NCBI RefSeq assembly: GCF_002860325.1
Contig: NZ_PKOJ01000005.1
Span: 248,001 to 312,000, forward strand
From: Neptunicoccus cionae
Lineage (GTDB): Bacteria; Pseudomonadota; Alphaproteobacteria; Rhodobacterales; Rhodobacteraceae
Direction: 5' to 3'
Length of the DNA stretch: 64,000 nucleotides
Positions 24,623-33,014 of this stretch are shown one piece after another; positions within the stretch are counted from its first letter, which is position 1, and each line of letters starts with the position of its first letter. Under the pieces are notes generated by a model that did not search any database, was not told where the DNA came from, and saw only the letters and a list, made by a program, of their open reading frames with translations. Position numbers and translations under genes: made by a program.

Positions 24623-25402
24623 TCAGCGCGGTGCCATCCGGATAGACCCGTCCAGACGGATGTCTTCGCCGTTCAGGTAGGGGTTACGCACCATCTCCAG
24701 CGCCAGAGACGCGTATTCTTCCGGTTTTCCAAGCCGCGCCGGATTTGGCACCATAGCCCCGAGGGACTGGCGCACATTTTCGGGCAGGCTCATCAGAAGC
24801 GGAGTCTCGAACAGACCGGGCAGGATTGTATTGACGCGAATATGCTCGGCTGAAAGATCACGCGCGATCGGCAGGGTCATACCGACAATTGCCGCTTTGG
24901 ACGCCGAATAGGCCACCTGACCGATCTGCCCGTCTTCTGCCGCAACGGACGCGGTCGAGATGATCGCACCCCGTTCGCCATCTACGGGATCAAGCGTCAT
25001 CATTCCGGCCGCCGATTTCACGGTGCAGATGAACGTCCCGATCTGGTTCACTTCGATAATCTTGCGGTATTCGGCGATGGGAAACTGAGAGATGCCGCCG
25101 GTTTTGCGATCCCGTCCAGCGGTCTTGAACGCATTGCCGATGCCTGCGCAATTGACCAGAATACGTTCCTGTCCGTTGGCCGCACGTGCCTTTTCAAAGC
25201 CTGCCTCAACGCTGGCCTCGTCTGACACGTTCACCTTGCAAAACACGCCGCCCAGTTCGGATGCAATCGCTTCACCGGCTTCCTCGTTCAGATCAAACAA
25301 TGCGACCTTGACGCCTTGCGCCGACAAAGCGCGTGCAGTGGCAAGGCCAAGCCCGGAAGCGCCCCCGGTGATGACTGCCGAAATTGAGCTATCTAGTTTC
25401 AT
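24623..25402 (-). CDS. SDR, 3-hydroxyacyl-CoA dehydrogenase (HSD17B10-like)
   Basis: A 259-aa SDR closest by eye to type-2 3-hydroxyacyl-CoA dehydrogenases (HSD10). It has TGGASGLG (~12), Asp after beta-2 (LFDLNEEAGE, favouring NAD+), CAGIGNA (~87), the long variable loop with GERGAIISTASVAAEDGQIGQ, YSASK (~164) and LPGLFETPLL. It oxidises a 3-hydroxyacyl-CoA to the 3-oxo form ahead of the thiolase. A 105-bp gap separates it from the crotonase gene downstream. Confidence 0.86.
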   Translation of the reverse strand: MKLDSSISAVITGGASGLGLATARALSAQGVKVALFDLNEEAGEAIASELGGVFCKVNVSDEASVEAGFEKARAANGQERILVNCAGIGNAFKTAGRDRKTGGISQFPIAEYRKIIEVNQIGTFICTVKSAAGMMTLDPVDGERGAIISTASVAAEDGQIGQVAYSASKAAIVGMTLPIARDLSAEHIRVNTILPGLFETPLLMSLPENVRQSLGAMVPNPARLGKPEEYASLALEMVRNPYLNGEDIRLDGSIRMAPR

Positions 25403-25423
25403 TTACGTTCTCCGTGTTTAATT

Positions 25424-26185
25424 TCAAAGGGCGTTGATACTGTGGCCGCCATCGACCGTTAGTGTCGCGCCGGTCATGTAGGTGTTCTGATTTGCAACCA
25501 GCATCAGCAAAGGCAGGTTCAACTCTTCCAGCCTGCCGAACCTGCGTTGTGGAACGCGTGCAGCCATACGCTGGCCTGCTTCGGATGCCAGAAAATCCGC
25601 GTTCAGCTCTGTCTGGAAATAGCCGGGAGCCAAGGCATTCACACGAATGCCATCGCGCGCGACCTCTATCGCAAGTGATTTGGTCAAATGGGTGACACCG
25701 GCTTTGGTCACGGCATATGCACCGGACTTAAGCGCCGTTCGCGACCCCGTAATCGACGCAATGTTAAGGATTATTCCGGCGGTCTTGGCCTGTCGAAACA
25801 TCGCGACGGCCTGTTTGGACACCCGCCAGACACCGCTCAGGTTGATGTCGACCAGTTGCTGCCATTCGTCTTCGTCCATGTCGGCAAGCCAGGAATTCTG
25901 GCCGATGCCCGAATTGTTGATGACGATGTCACAGGAAGGCATGTCTGCAAATGCCGCTTTCACTGCATCCGTAGAGCCCACATCCATTGAAACGACATGC
26001 ACATCGCGCCCCATTGCACGCAAGGGTTCTGCCACCGCTTCGAGCTTTTCAATGCGTCGCGCGGCAAGGACCAGATCGGCCCCCTGCGCCGCGAGAACAG
26101 AGGCAAAATGTTCACCCAGACCACTGGATGCGCCTGTGACAAGGGCCCGCTTGCCGCTCAAGTCAATGCTCAGTGGTTGGGTCAT
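25424..26185 (-). CDS. short-chain dehydrogenase/reductase
   Basis: A 253-aa classical SDR. It has TGASSGLG (~16), AARRIEKL after beta-2 (two Arg, NADP(H) type), NNSGIG (~93; Ser replaces the usual Ala), Ser in NIASITGS (~143), YAVTK (~160) and GGHSINAL at the C-terminus. Because the neighbouring SDR looks NAD+-linked and this one NADP(H)-linked, the pair may do different steps, for example 3-hydroxy oxidation and 4-oxo reduction. This assignment is speculative. Confidence 0.85.
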   Translation of the reverse strand: MTQPLSIDLSGKRALVTGASSGLGEHFASVLAAQGADLVLAARRIEKLEAVAEPLRAMGRDVHVVSMDVGSTDAVKAAFADMPSCDIVINNSGIGQNSWLADMDEDEWQQLVDINLSGVWRVSKQAVAMFRQAKTAGIILNIASITGSRTALKSGAYAVTKAGVTHLTKSLAIEVARDGIRVNALAPGYFQTELNADFLASEAGQRMAARVPQRRFGRLEELNLPLLMLVANQNTYMTGATLTVDGGHSINAL

Positions 26186-26281
26186 CCTGCTTCTCTTCTT
26201 CGGGTAATGGGGTTCTGGGAGGAAAGATTTTTACAGAAGCCCGTCAGTTGCGACCGGTCGGGCCCCTGTTTTGGTGCGGGT

Positions 26282-27529
26282 TTAAATCCGCTCGATGATG
26301 ATCGCGGGGGCCATGCCACCGGCGGCACACATTGTGATCAGCCCGTAACGACCACCTGAACGTTCCAGTTCATCCAAAGCAGTGCCGATCAGAATGGAAC
26401 CTGTCGCACCGATCGGATGGCCAAGCGCCATCGCGCCACCGTTGATGTTCACTTTGAAGCGGTCCAGTTTAAGATCGCGAATGAACTTTTCCGCAACAAC
26501 GGCAAAGGCTTCGTTGATTTCATAAACATCTATATCGTCGGTTGTCAGGCCCGCTTTTTCCAGAACCTTGCGGGCCGCTGGCACAGGTGCATTCAGCATC
26601 AATGTCGGGTCATCGCCGATGTTTGCAGTCGCCACAATGCGCGCACGGGGCTTCATGCCTGTCTTTTTCACATAGCTTTCCGACGCCAGCAAAAGCGCCG
26701 CTGCGCCGTCAACCACACCCGAGGAATTGCCCGCATGGTGGATGTGCTGCATCTTACCCTTCAGTTCGGGATACCGCGCGTAGATCATATCGCCGTAGGT
26801 GGTACCTTCGTCGTCAATCGGAAATTCCATGAACTTGTCGAATACGGTGTTGAGCGTGGAAAGGGATTCAACCGTCGTTCCGGGACGCGGAAACTCTTCC
26901 TTGTCCAACACCAGTTCGCCTGTCTCTGGGTCACGAACCGGTACAATCGAGCCGTCAAAACGCCCTTCGGCAATGGCCTTGGCCGCACGTTCCTGACTGG
27001 TCACGGCAAGCTGGTCTGCCGCGGCGCGGTCAATGCTTTCAATCGTTGCGATGGCGTCTGCACTACATCCCTGCTGTGTCTGAGGATGCTTCGCGCGCAG
27101 GCTCAGGTTGCCGGCATCCATCATGAAAGGCTTTTTCGGGTCTGCGATCTGGGCCGTGTAGCTCATCATTTCGGTGCCACCGGCAATCACGACATCTTCC
27201 ATACCAGACATGATCTGGGCGGCAGCCAGTGAAACGGTTGTGATACCGGAGCCACAGAAACGGTCCAGCGTGACACCGGACGCCTTGATGTCATAACCTG
27301 CATCAAGCGCGGCCATACGTCCAAGGTCGCCGCCCTGTTTGTCTTTCTGGGTGCTTGTTCCCCAGATGATATCGTCAACATCGGCAGTGTTCAGATTGTT
27401 GCGATCCCGCAGCGCGGCAAGCACCGTCGCCCCCAGATGTTGGGGATGCAGGTGTGCAAGCGCACCCTTGCCGACTTTTCCAACGCCGCGAGGAGTGCGG
27501 CATGCGTCAATGATATAGGCCTCTGCCAT
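26282..27529 (-). CDS. acetyl-CoA C-acyltransferase (thiolase)
   Basis: A 415-aa degradative thiolase, normal length. The nucleophilic Cys is in [11 protein letters not shown] (~92), the base His in [15 protein letters not shown] (~372), and the second Cys in [12 protein letters not shown] (~402). It cleaves 3-oxoacyl-CoA to acetyl- or propionyl-CoA. First gene of the leftward operon and directly behind the AT-rich inverted repeat at 27663-27704. Confidence 0.9.
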   Translation of the reverse strand: MAEAYIIDACRTPRGVGKVGKGALAHLHPQHLGATVLAALRDRNNLNTADVDDIIWGTSTQKDKQGGDLGRMAALDAGYDIKASGVTLDRFCGSGITTVSLAAAQIMSGMEDVVIAGGTEMMSYTAQIADPKKPFMMDAGNLSLRAKHPQTQQGCSADAIATIESIDRAAADQLAVTSQERAAKAIAEGRFDGSIVPVRDPETGELVLDKEEFPRPGTTVESLSTLNTVFDKFMEFPIDDEGTTYGDMIYARYPELKGKMQHIHHAGNSSGVVDGAAALLLASESYVKKTGMKPRARIVATANIGDDPTLMLNAPVPAARKVLEKAGLTTDDIDVYEINEAFAVVAEKFIRDLKLDRFKVNINGGAMALGHPIGATGSILIGTALDELERSGGRYGLITMCAAGGMAPAIIIERI

Positions 27530-27662
27530 TGGGGTATTCCTTCTGAAAGTCCGAACAGCCGGCGTCGGTGCTACATGCAGCCGAAGGCCTGCCAGTTCGC
27601 GTTCGCAACAGCATCTGACAAACGATGCCGTTTCTTTTGATTTGCTGCTTTCGATATTCCAC

Positions 27663-27704
27663 CGGCCAGTTAGTTAGTCAAGTAGTTAATTAACTAACTG
27701 GCCG
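27663..27704. promoter_or_regulatory. large inverted repeat, candidate TetR operator
   Basis: CGGCCAGTTAGTTA (27663-27676) and TAACTAACTGGCCG (27691-27704) form a perfect 14-bp inverted repeat with a 14-bp centre. The centre and right arm contain the perfect palindrome TAGTTAATTAACTA (27683-27696). It lies about 135 bp before the thiolase-led operon. On the other strand it reads ATTAACTACT, which also occurs at 37515-37524 in front of the acyl-CoA synthetase operon beside a TetR gene. It may double as a terminator structure for the convergent-side TRAP genes, but these run away from it, so an operator is preferred. Confidence 0.6.
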
Positions 27705-27787
27705 ATTAATCGCACAATTAATTTACCCTTCGATCCTTTCTTGCCCTTGCACCCGGCAAGGTCACGTTTCGAATTCCGGTTTGCAGA

Positions 27788-29092
27788 TCAGTTCATTATC
27801 GCAGGCAGGAACAGGGTGATCGAAGGCCAGATGGCCAGTATCCCCAACACAATGAGATCCATGAAAATAAACCACATAACCCCACGGAAAATCTGCGTTG
27901 TGGTTGCGATATTGCCGACCACGCCCTTGATGACAAAGATGTTCATCCCGATCGGCGGCGTCACCATTCCGATCTCAAGCAGTTTGGTCAGCACGATTCC
28001 GAACCACAGCAACGACCAGTCCAGATCCTGCACAATCGGCAGCACAATCGGCATCGTCAGCAACATCGCGCCAATCGGTTCAAGGAACATCCCCAGCAGG
28101 AGATAGACCAATATGATACCAAGCAGGATGATGGCCGGATTGGCTGACAGCCCGATAATGGAGTCAGACAGGAAGTCTCCGGCACCCGATAGGGTCAGGA
28201 ATCTTGTCAGCAAGGTTGCACCCACGCCAATAACGATCAGCGCGGCGGTTGTGATCATGGTTTCTTCGACCGCAAGACGGAACCGGCGCCAGGTCAGCGT
28301 CCGGCGCGCAAGTCCGACAAGACAGGACAAAAATGCACCGATTGCGCCCGCTTCGGTCGGTGTGAATGCGCCCGAGAAAAGCCCGCCGAAAATCCCGATC
28401 ATCACCACAAGAATTGGCCAGGTGTCTTTCAGCGCCGCGATACGCTCGGACCAAGGGGCCCGGACCCCGACAGGTGCCAGATCGGGGTTGATCTTGACCC
28501 TGATGAGGATGACCAGACAATAACCTATCGCGGAAATAAGCCCAGCCGTTATTCCGCCAAGGAAAAGTTGGGGCACCGATACCTGTGCGATCACGCCGTA
28601 AAGGATCAGAATGATCGAAGGCGGGATCAAGGCTCCGATGGTCCCCGCGACAGCAACCGTACCTGTCGCAAGTTCGGCATTATAGCGCGCGCGCATCATC
28701 TCGGGGACGGCGATGCGCCCCATTGCGGCGGCACAGGCGACGGATGATCCACACACAGCCGCAAAGCCGGCGGACCCGAAAACAGCTGCGATAGCCAATC
28801 CACCGGGAAGGGCCGATGTCCACACCCTTGCGGCCCTGAACATCCCTTGGGTCAATTCCGCATGATAGCAAATAAATCCGAGCAACAGGAACATGGGGAC
28901 CGAGCTAAGCACCCAGTTCGCCGAGAACTGGTAGGGCATCACCGCAAGCGCCCCCCATGCAACACGCCAGCCCAGCAGAACATAAAGACCCGCAAAGCTG
29001 ACGCCGATCAGGGAAACGCCAATCGGCACGCGCAACGCGATCAGGACAAACAGCAGCCCAAGTCCGCTCAGACCAATTCCGATATCATCCAT
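27788..29092 (-). CDS. dctM-like: TRAP transporter large permease, DctM-like
   Basis: A 434-aa polytopic membrane protein with about 12-13 hydrophobic segments. TRAP/DctM marks include PMFLLLGFICYHAELTQG (~62), FGSAGFAAVCGSSVACAAAMG (~95) and PSIILILYGV. It forms the Na+-coupled channel of the DctPQM importer. ATG 29092 overlaps the DctQ stop by 8 bp (ATGGATGA). Last gene of the operon starting at 37369. Confidence 0.92.
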   Translation of the reverse strand: MDDIGIGLSGLGLLFVLIALRVPIGVSLIGVSFAGLYVLLGWRVAWGALAVMPYQFSANWVLSSVPMFLLLGFICYHAELTQGMFRAARVWTSALPGGLAIAAVFGSAGFAAVCGSSVACAAAMGRIAVPEMMRARYNAELATGTVAVAGTIGALIPPSIILILYGVIAQVSVPQLFLGGITAGLISAIGYCLVILIRVKINPDLAPVGVRAPWSERIAALKDTWPILVVMIGIFGGLFSGAFTPTEAGAIGAFLSCLVGLARRTLTWRRFRLAVEETMITTAALIVIGVGATLLTRFLTLSGAGDFLSDSIIGLSANPAIILLGIILVYLLLGMFLEPIGAMLLTMPIVLPIVQDLDWSLLWFGIVLTKLLEIGMVTPPIGMNIFVIKGVVGNIATTTQIFRGVMWFIFMDLIVLGILAIWPSITLFLPAIMN

Positions 29093-29633
29093 TGCTAAGT
29101 TCCTCTGCGCCGAGTTCGTGATCAATTTCAGGGCCAAAAGTCGACTTTGCGCCCTTTGAGATTGCCCATGCACGCCACAACGCGGTCACGGCCATCAGGC
29201 CACAGCCTACGGGCAGTGCAAAATAGCTGGGCCATACAGGAATAGTGAGCGACCCTTGCTGGATCGCCGCGCTGATTTCCATTTTGTGGATCGCCTCCAG
29301 CCATGTGCGCACGGCAACAAAACCGAAAACAATAGCCGCCAGAAATCCGGCCATCGCCGCTAGCCCGCTTTGTACATTGCGAGGCATCAGTTCGGTAAAG
29401 ACCTCGACCGACACATGAGCATCGCGTGATTCAGCAACCGCAAGCGAGCAGAAGCCGAGTATCACCATGTAATAGTGAGACACGATGGTGATCGTGCCCC
29501 TGATTGGCGAGTTGAAAACAAATCGCAAAACCACATCAAATGTGATGTGCAGCATCATCAGCGTCACACAAATTATTCCGATCAGCCCCATCGCCAAGAC
29601 CAACGGTTCAAGAACGCGTTGAAAAAACTTCAT
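29085..29633 (-). CDS. dctQ-like: TRAP transporter small permease, DctQ-like
   Basis: A 182-aa protein with four predicted membrane helices, starting MKFFQRVLEPLVLAMG. The internal Met is chosen because the frame upstream (GTG 29669) lies inside the dctP/dctQ hairpin. It associates with DctM as the membrane helper subunit. The C-terminal tail after ~160 is soluble and acidic. Confidence 0.88.
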   Translation of the reverse strand: MKFFQRVLEPLVLAMGLIGIICVTLMMLHITFDVVLRFVFNSPIRGTITIVSHYYMVILGFCSLAVAESRDAHVSVEVFTELMPRNVQSGLAAMAGFLAAIVFGFVAVRTWLEAIHKMEISAAIQQGSLTIPVWPSYFALPVGCGLMAVTALWRAWAISKGAKSTFGPEIDHELGAEELSNG

Positions 29634-29664
29634 GTAACCCTCACGATTCCAATAAAAACGGTGC

Positions 29665-29697
29665 TGCACCGGACACGCTGGCAGCGCATCCGGTGCA
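29665..29697 (-). other. intercistronic stem-loop between dctP and dctQ
   Basis: TGCACCGGA and TCCGGTGCA (9 bp) plus an inner CGCT/AGCG stem form a strong hairpin just after the DctP stop. Such structures in binding-protein operons usually protect the upstream message and lower read-through. This would let the periplasmic receptor be made in excess over the permeases. Confidence 0.5.
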
Positions 29698-29706
29698 ACA
29701 GATTAC

Positions 29707-30864
29707 TCAATGCCCGTAGGTAGAAACATCGACCTTGGAGAGAACTTCGGTCCAGTACAGGTCAGCAAGCTGTTCGGCGGATTGAACGTCTTTCACCAGC
29801 GCCACCCATTTGGTCATCAGCTCGCGAATTTTCGCGGCGCCTTCCTCACCGTTTCCGACACCACGTTCTGCATAGATCGCTACCAGATTCTCCACATCCT
29901 TGCCGATCCATTCCACGCTTTGGCTGCGCAAGGCTGCATCGGCTTCGCGGAAGGTGATGCCCCGCTCTTTGGCTTTGGCAATGTTGTCCCGCGCCTCGTT
30001 GTAATAGGCATAGCTCATTTCAGCAGCAGCAACGGCCGAACCCTTCAGCAAAGCCGTACGGCCCGCGTCATCCAGCCCGCGCCACGTGTCCCCGTTCACA
30101 TTGGTCAGCGCGGAAACAAAGGACGATCCCGGCAGGTTTGTGGTCACGTCGGTAACAACGTCGATGAAGCTGAAATTGGTAAGCTCTGACGCGGAAGACG
30201 CGGTACAATCAATGACACCTTGGTTAAGGGCTTCGAATGTCTCGTTGATCGAAATGGATACAGGGATGGCGCCCATTGCTTCGATCCAGCGGCTCCAGAA
30301 CGCGCCGGGCGTGCGAATCCGCGTCCCCTTCAGATCCTCTTCCGTGGCAACAGGTTTGGTACACTGAAGCATATAGGGAGGTGTACCGGCACCGGCCGTA
30401 TAGACATGGTTTTGTGCTGCGAATTCGTTAACGCAATCTTTGCAGTTGAACATGACGTAGTCCATGATCGCGCCGGAAAAGGCGAAGGCCATGCGGTCTG
30501 CGTCCCCCTCAACCAGCTCGCTCAGGCTGGCCAACTCGGTTGCAAAGTTTGTCGCCGGAAACTCGGACAGGAAATAGGGTGTCAGGACTGTCGTCATATC
30601 CGCGATGCCATCGCGCACGCCGGATGTCGATTCCAAAAAGTTAAGCAGTGAAAGCGGGTAAACCTTGACTGTCACATCACCACCGGACGCCTCCCCGACT
30701 TCACTGGCATATGTCTCGATCACTTCAGTCGGCAGCGCACCGGCAGGCCAGCCAATCGCATAGCGCAGATCACGTGCTTCGGCTGCTGTCGAAACCATAC
30801 CTGCGGATGCGACAGCAAGAACCAACGCGGATGCGCTGCTTTTGAAAAATTTTGAAACCTTCAT
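29707..30864 (-). CDS. dctP-like: TRAP transporter periplasmic binding protein, DctP-like
   Basis: A 385-aa extracytoplasmic receptor with a clear signal peptide (AGMVSTAAEARD cleavage region, ~31). The TRAP-receptor core includes the central GTRIRTPGAFWSRWIEAMGA (~175), whose Arg normally binds the carboxylate of the solute. It has two nearby Cys in FNCKDCVNEF (~140), unusual and possibly a disulfide. The solute is therefore an organic acid, probably the substrate of the acyl-CoA synthetase in the same operon. Confidence 0.9.
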   Translation of the reverse strand: MKVSKFFKSSASALVLAVASAGMVSTAAEARDLRYAIGWPAGALPTEVIETYASEVGEASGGDVTVKVYPLSLLNFLESTSGVRDGIADMTTVLTPYFLSEFPATNFATELASLSELVEGDADRMAFAFSGAIMDYVMFNCKDCVNEFAAQNHVYTAGAGTPPYMLQCTKPVATEEDLKGTRIRTPGAFWSRWIEAMGAIPVSISINETFEALNQGVIDCTASSASELTNFSFIDVVTDVTTNLPGSSFVSALTNVNGDTWRGLDDAGRTALLKGSAVAAAEMSYAYYNEARDNIAKAKERGITFREADAALRSQSVEWIGKDVENLVAIYAERGVGNGEEGAAKIRELMTKWVALVKDVQSAEQLADLYWTEVLSKVDVSTYGH

Positions 30865-30928
30865 TTAACTTCTCCCTTTTCGTCAATCAGTTGCCGGGTA
30901 ACACCCGACAGTTTCGGTAATCGTCTGT

Positions 30929-30952
30929 GCTCTTTCAGTGTTCGGAAAGAGC
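30929..30952 (-). other. stem-loop upstream of dctP
   Basis: GCTCTTTC and GAAAGAGC form a perfect 8-bp stem with an 8-nt loop, and CGGGT-AAC-ACCCG (30895-30907) follows. Both lie in the 131-bp gap between the thiolase and dctP. With the hairpin after dctP, they bracket the receptor gene as an mRNA segment. Confidence 0.35.
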
Positions 30953-30995
30953 GATGATCGGACTGCCCCCGTTTAGAGGGCAACCCGAATTCCGG

Positions 30996-32156
30996 TCAGA
31001 GTGCTTCTACGATCGTGACGTTCGCCACCCCGCCGCCTTCGCACATTGTCTGCAATCCGTAGCGTTTTCCCCGCGCGCGCAATCCATGCACCAGCGTAGC
31101 CATGAGTTTCGTCCCCGAAGCACCCAGCGGATGCCCCAAGGCAATAGCGCCCCCATTAACGTTCATTTTTTCAGGATCGGCACCTGTGTGCTTGAGCCAG
31201 GCAAGCGGTATCGAAGCAAAGGCTTCGTTGACCTCGTAAAGGTCGATTTCATCAATCGACATACCGGCGCGGGACAGTGCCCGATCGGTGGCGAACAGTG
31301 GCTCTTCCAGCATGATCACCGGATCACCGGCAGTCACCGTCATCGACCGGATCCGCGCAAGGGGTGTCAGTCCGTGGGCTTTGACCGCTGCGGCACTGGC
31401 GACCAGAACCGCCGAAGCGCCATCACAAATCTGGCTGGCGTTGCCCGCAGTGATAACACCACCTTCCTTGAGAACCTTCACGCCGGCGAGCGCTTCCATA
31501 GAGGCATCGGTTCGGATGCCTTCATCCGTCCGGTGAATTTCACCGTTCTCCAGATCAAGCGGCACGATCTCCTGATCAAATGCTCCCTCTGCTGTAGCCT
31601 TGGCCGCACGCTGGTGGCTTAGCAGGGCGTAGGCGTCCAGATCCTCACGGCTGAAATTATGCTTGCGTGCAATTGCTTCCGCGCCGGAAAACTGACTGAA
31701 GGCAACACCGGGGTATCTGGCATCCAGTCCCGGTGATTTTGGTGAACCGGGCTCGAATTTTCGTGAAAACGCGCCAGTCGTTCCCATCGGAACCCGCGAC
31801 ATGGATTCAACACCTGCCGCAATCACAAGATCCTGCGTGCCGGACATGACAGCCTGCGCTGCAAACTGAATGGACTGCTGGGAAGACCCGCATTGGCGGT
31901 CAATTGACACCGCTGGCACGCTTTCGGGCAAGGACGAGGCCAGAACTGCATTACGACCGATGTGAAGACCCTGTTCGCCGCTTTGGCCGACACAGCCCAT
32001 AATGACATCTTCGATGGCGGATGGATCAACGCCGGTATTCTGCACTGTGGCGTCCAGCACACGCGCGGCAAGATCAACGGGATGCCACCCTGCAACCTTG
32101 CCACCTCGGCGGCCACCGGCTGTACGCAATGCGGAACAAATATAAGCTTCAGACAT
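30996..32156 (-). CDS. acetyl-CoA acetyltransferase (thiolase)
   Basis: A 386-aa thiolase. The nucleophilic Cys is in DRQCGSSQQSI (~89), His in GGAIALGHPLGASGT (~342) and the second Cys in QTMCEGGG (~373). Closest in style to the FadA6/steroid-type degradative thiolases with CGSSQQ rather than CGSG. It completes the beta-oxidation set of the 37369-27788 operon. The C-terminal TIVEAL is intact. Confidence 0.9.
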   Translation of the reverse strand: MSEAYICSALRTAGGRRGGKVAGWHPVDLAARVLDATVQNTGVDPSAIEDVIMGCVGQSGEQGLHIGRNAVLASSLPESVPAVSIDRQCGSSQQSIQFAAQAVMSGTQDLVIAAGVESMSRVPMGTTGAFSRKFEPGSPKSPGLDARYPGVAFSQFSGAEAIARKHNFSREDLDAYALLSHQRAAKATAEGAFDQEIVPLDLENGEIHRTDEGIRTDASMEALAGVKVLKEGGVITAGNASQICDGASAVLVASAAAVKAHGLTPLARIRSMTVTAGDPVIMLEEPLFATDRALSRAGMSIDEIDLYEVNEAFASIPLAWLKHTGADPEKMNVNGGAIALGHPLGASGTKLMATLVHGLRARGKRYGLQTMCEGGGVANVTIVEAL

Positions 32157-32194
32157 AGTTTTACCTTCCTTTTCGACTGGCGTGTAACGCCTGC

Positions 32195-32986
32195 TCAGCT
32201 GCCAAAGCGGGCAGCGCGCTTTTCTTTGAATGCAGCAACGCCTTCTGCGAAATCGGGATGGTTGCCCGCGTCCCGTTGCAAAATACGTTCAAGTTGCAGG
32301 CTTTCGGTGAAACTGGAATCCGCCGCCGCCCATGAAGACTGACGGATCAGCGCCAGAGCCTGCGTAGGCCCTGCTGCCAGTTTCTGCGCGATCTTCATCG
32401 CTTCCGCCTCTAGGGCGTCATCTTCCACCAGTCGGGTGATCAGCCCCCAATCCAACGCCTTTTCCGCCGGTAGTTTCTCTGCCAGCATCATCAATTCCAT
32501 CGCCCGCACCCGTCCGACAGAACGGGTCAGAAACCAAGCAGCACCGCCATCTGGGATAAGCCCGATCCGCGCGAATGCCTCCAGAAAATAAGCCGATCGA
32601 CCACAGACGATGATGTCCCCTGCCATCGCCAGAGACGCGCCGACCCCGGCGGCCGCGCCGCGCACCGCCGTGATAATGGGCACCGGCAAGGTTCGGATGG
32701 TTTCAACCAAGGGGTTAAAAGCGTCTTCCAGCGCCAGTCCGGCATCGAGCTCCTGATCACCGGGTGCGAGATCACCGGACAAGTTGGCACCAGAGCAAAA
32801 TCCGCGCTCTCCGCCAGCCAGAATGATGCAGGAAGACGTTTTGGCTGCGGCCCGCAATTCGTCGCGCAAGGCCAATGCCATAGGCATATCCATCGAGTTC
32901 ATGGTTTTAGGATCATGCAAACGCACAGTGCTGACCCGCCCTTCGCGGGTGATTACCAGACGGTCATCAAGTGTAGAAATTGTCAT
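32195..32986 (-). CDS. crotonase family, PaaG-like isomerase
   Basis: A 263-aa crotonase. Both hydratase Glu positions are replaced (AAGVGASLAMAGD at ~105; LEAFARIGLIPDGG at ~128). The Asp in IPDGG matches the catalytic Asp of PaaG-type enoyl/oxepin isomerases. It is therefore more likely to move a double bond (for example 3-enoyl to 2-enoyl-CoA) than to add water. That would suit a 4-phospho-elimination route, where a shifted enoyl-CoA may arise; this is inference. Confidence 0.83.
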   Translation of the reverse strand: MTISTLDDRLVITREGRVSTVRLHDPKTMNSMDMPMALALRDELRAAAKTSSCIILAGGERGFCSGANLSGDLAPGDQELDAGLALEDAFNPLVETIRTLPVPIITAVRGAAAGVGASLAMAGDIIVCGRSAYFLEAFARIGLIPDGGAAWFLTRSVGRVRAMELMMLAEKLPAEKALDWGLITRLVEDDALEAEAMKIAQKLAAGPTQALALIRQSSWAAADSSFTESLQLERILQRDAGNHPDFAEGVAAFKEKRAARFGS

Positions 32987-33014
32987 GGGAAAAGGGCCTT
33001 TGTGGTCATTGGTT

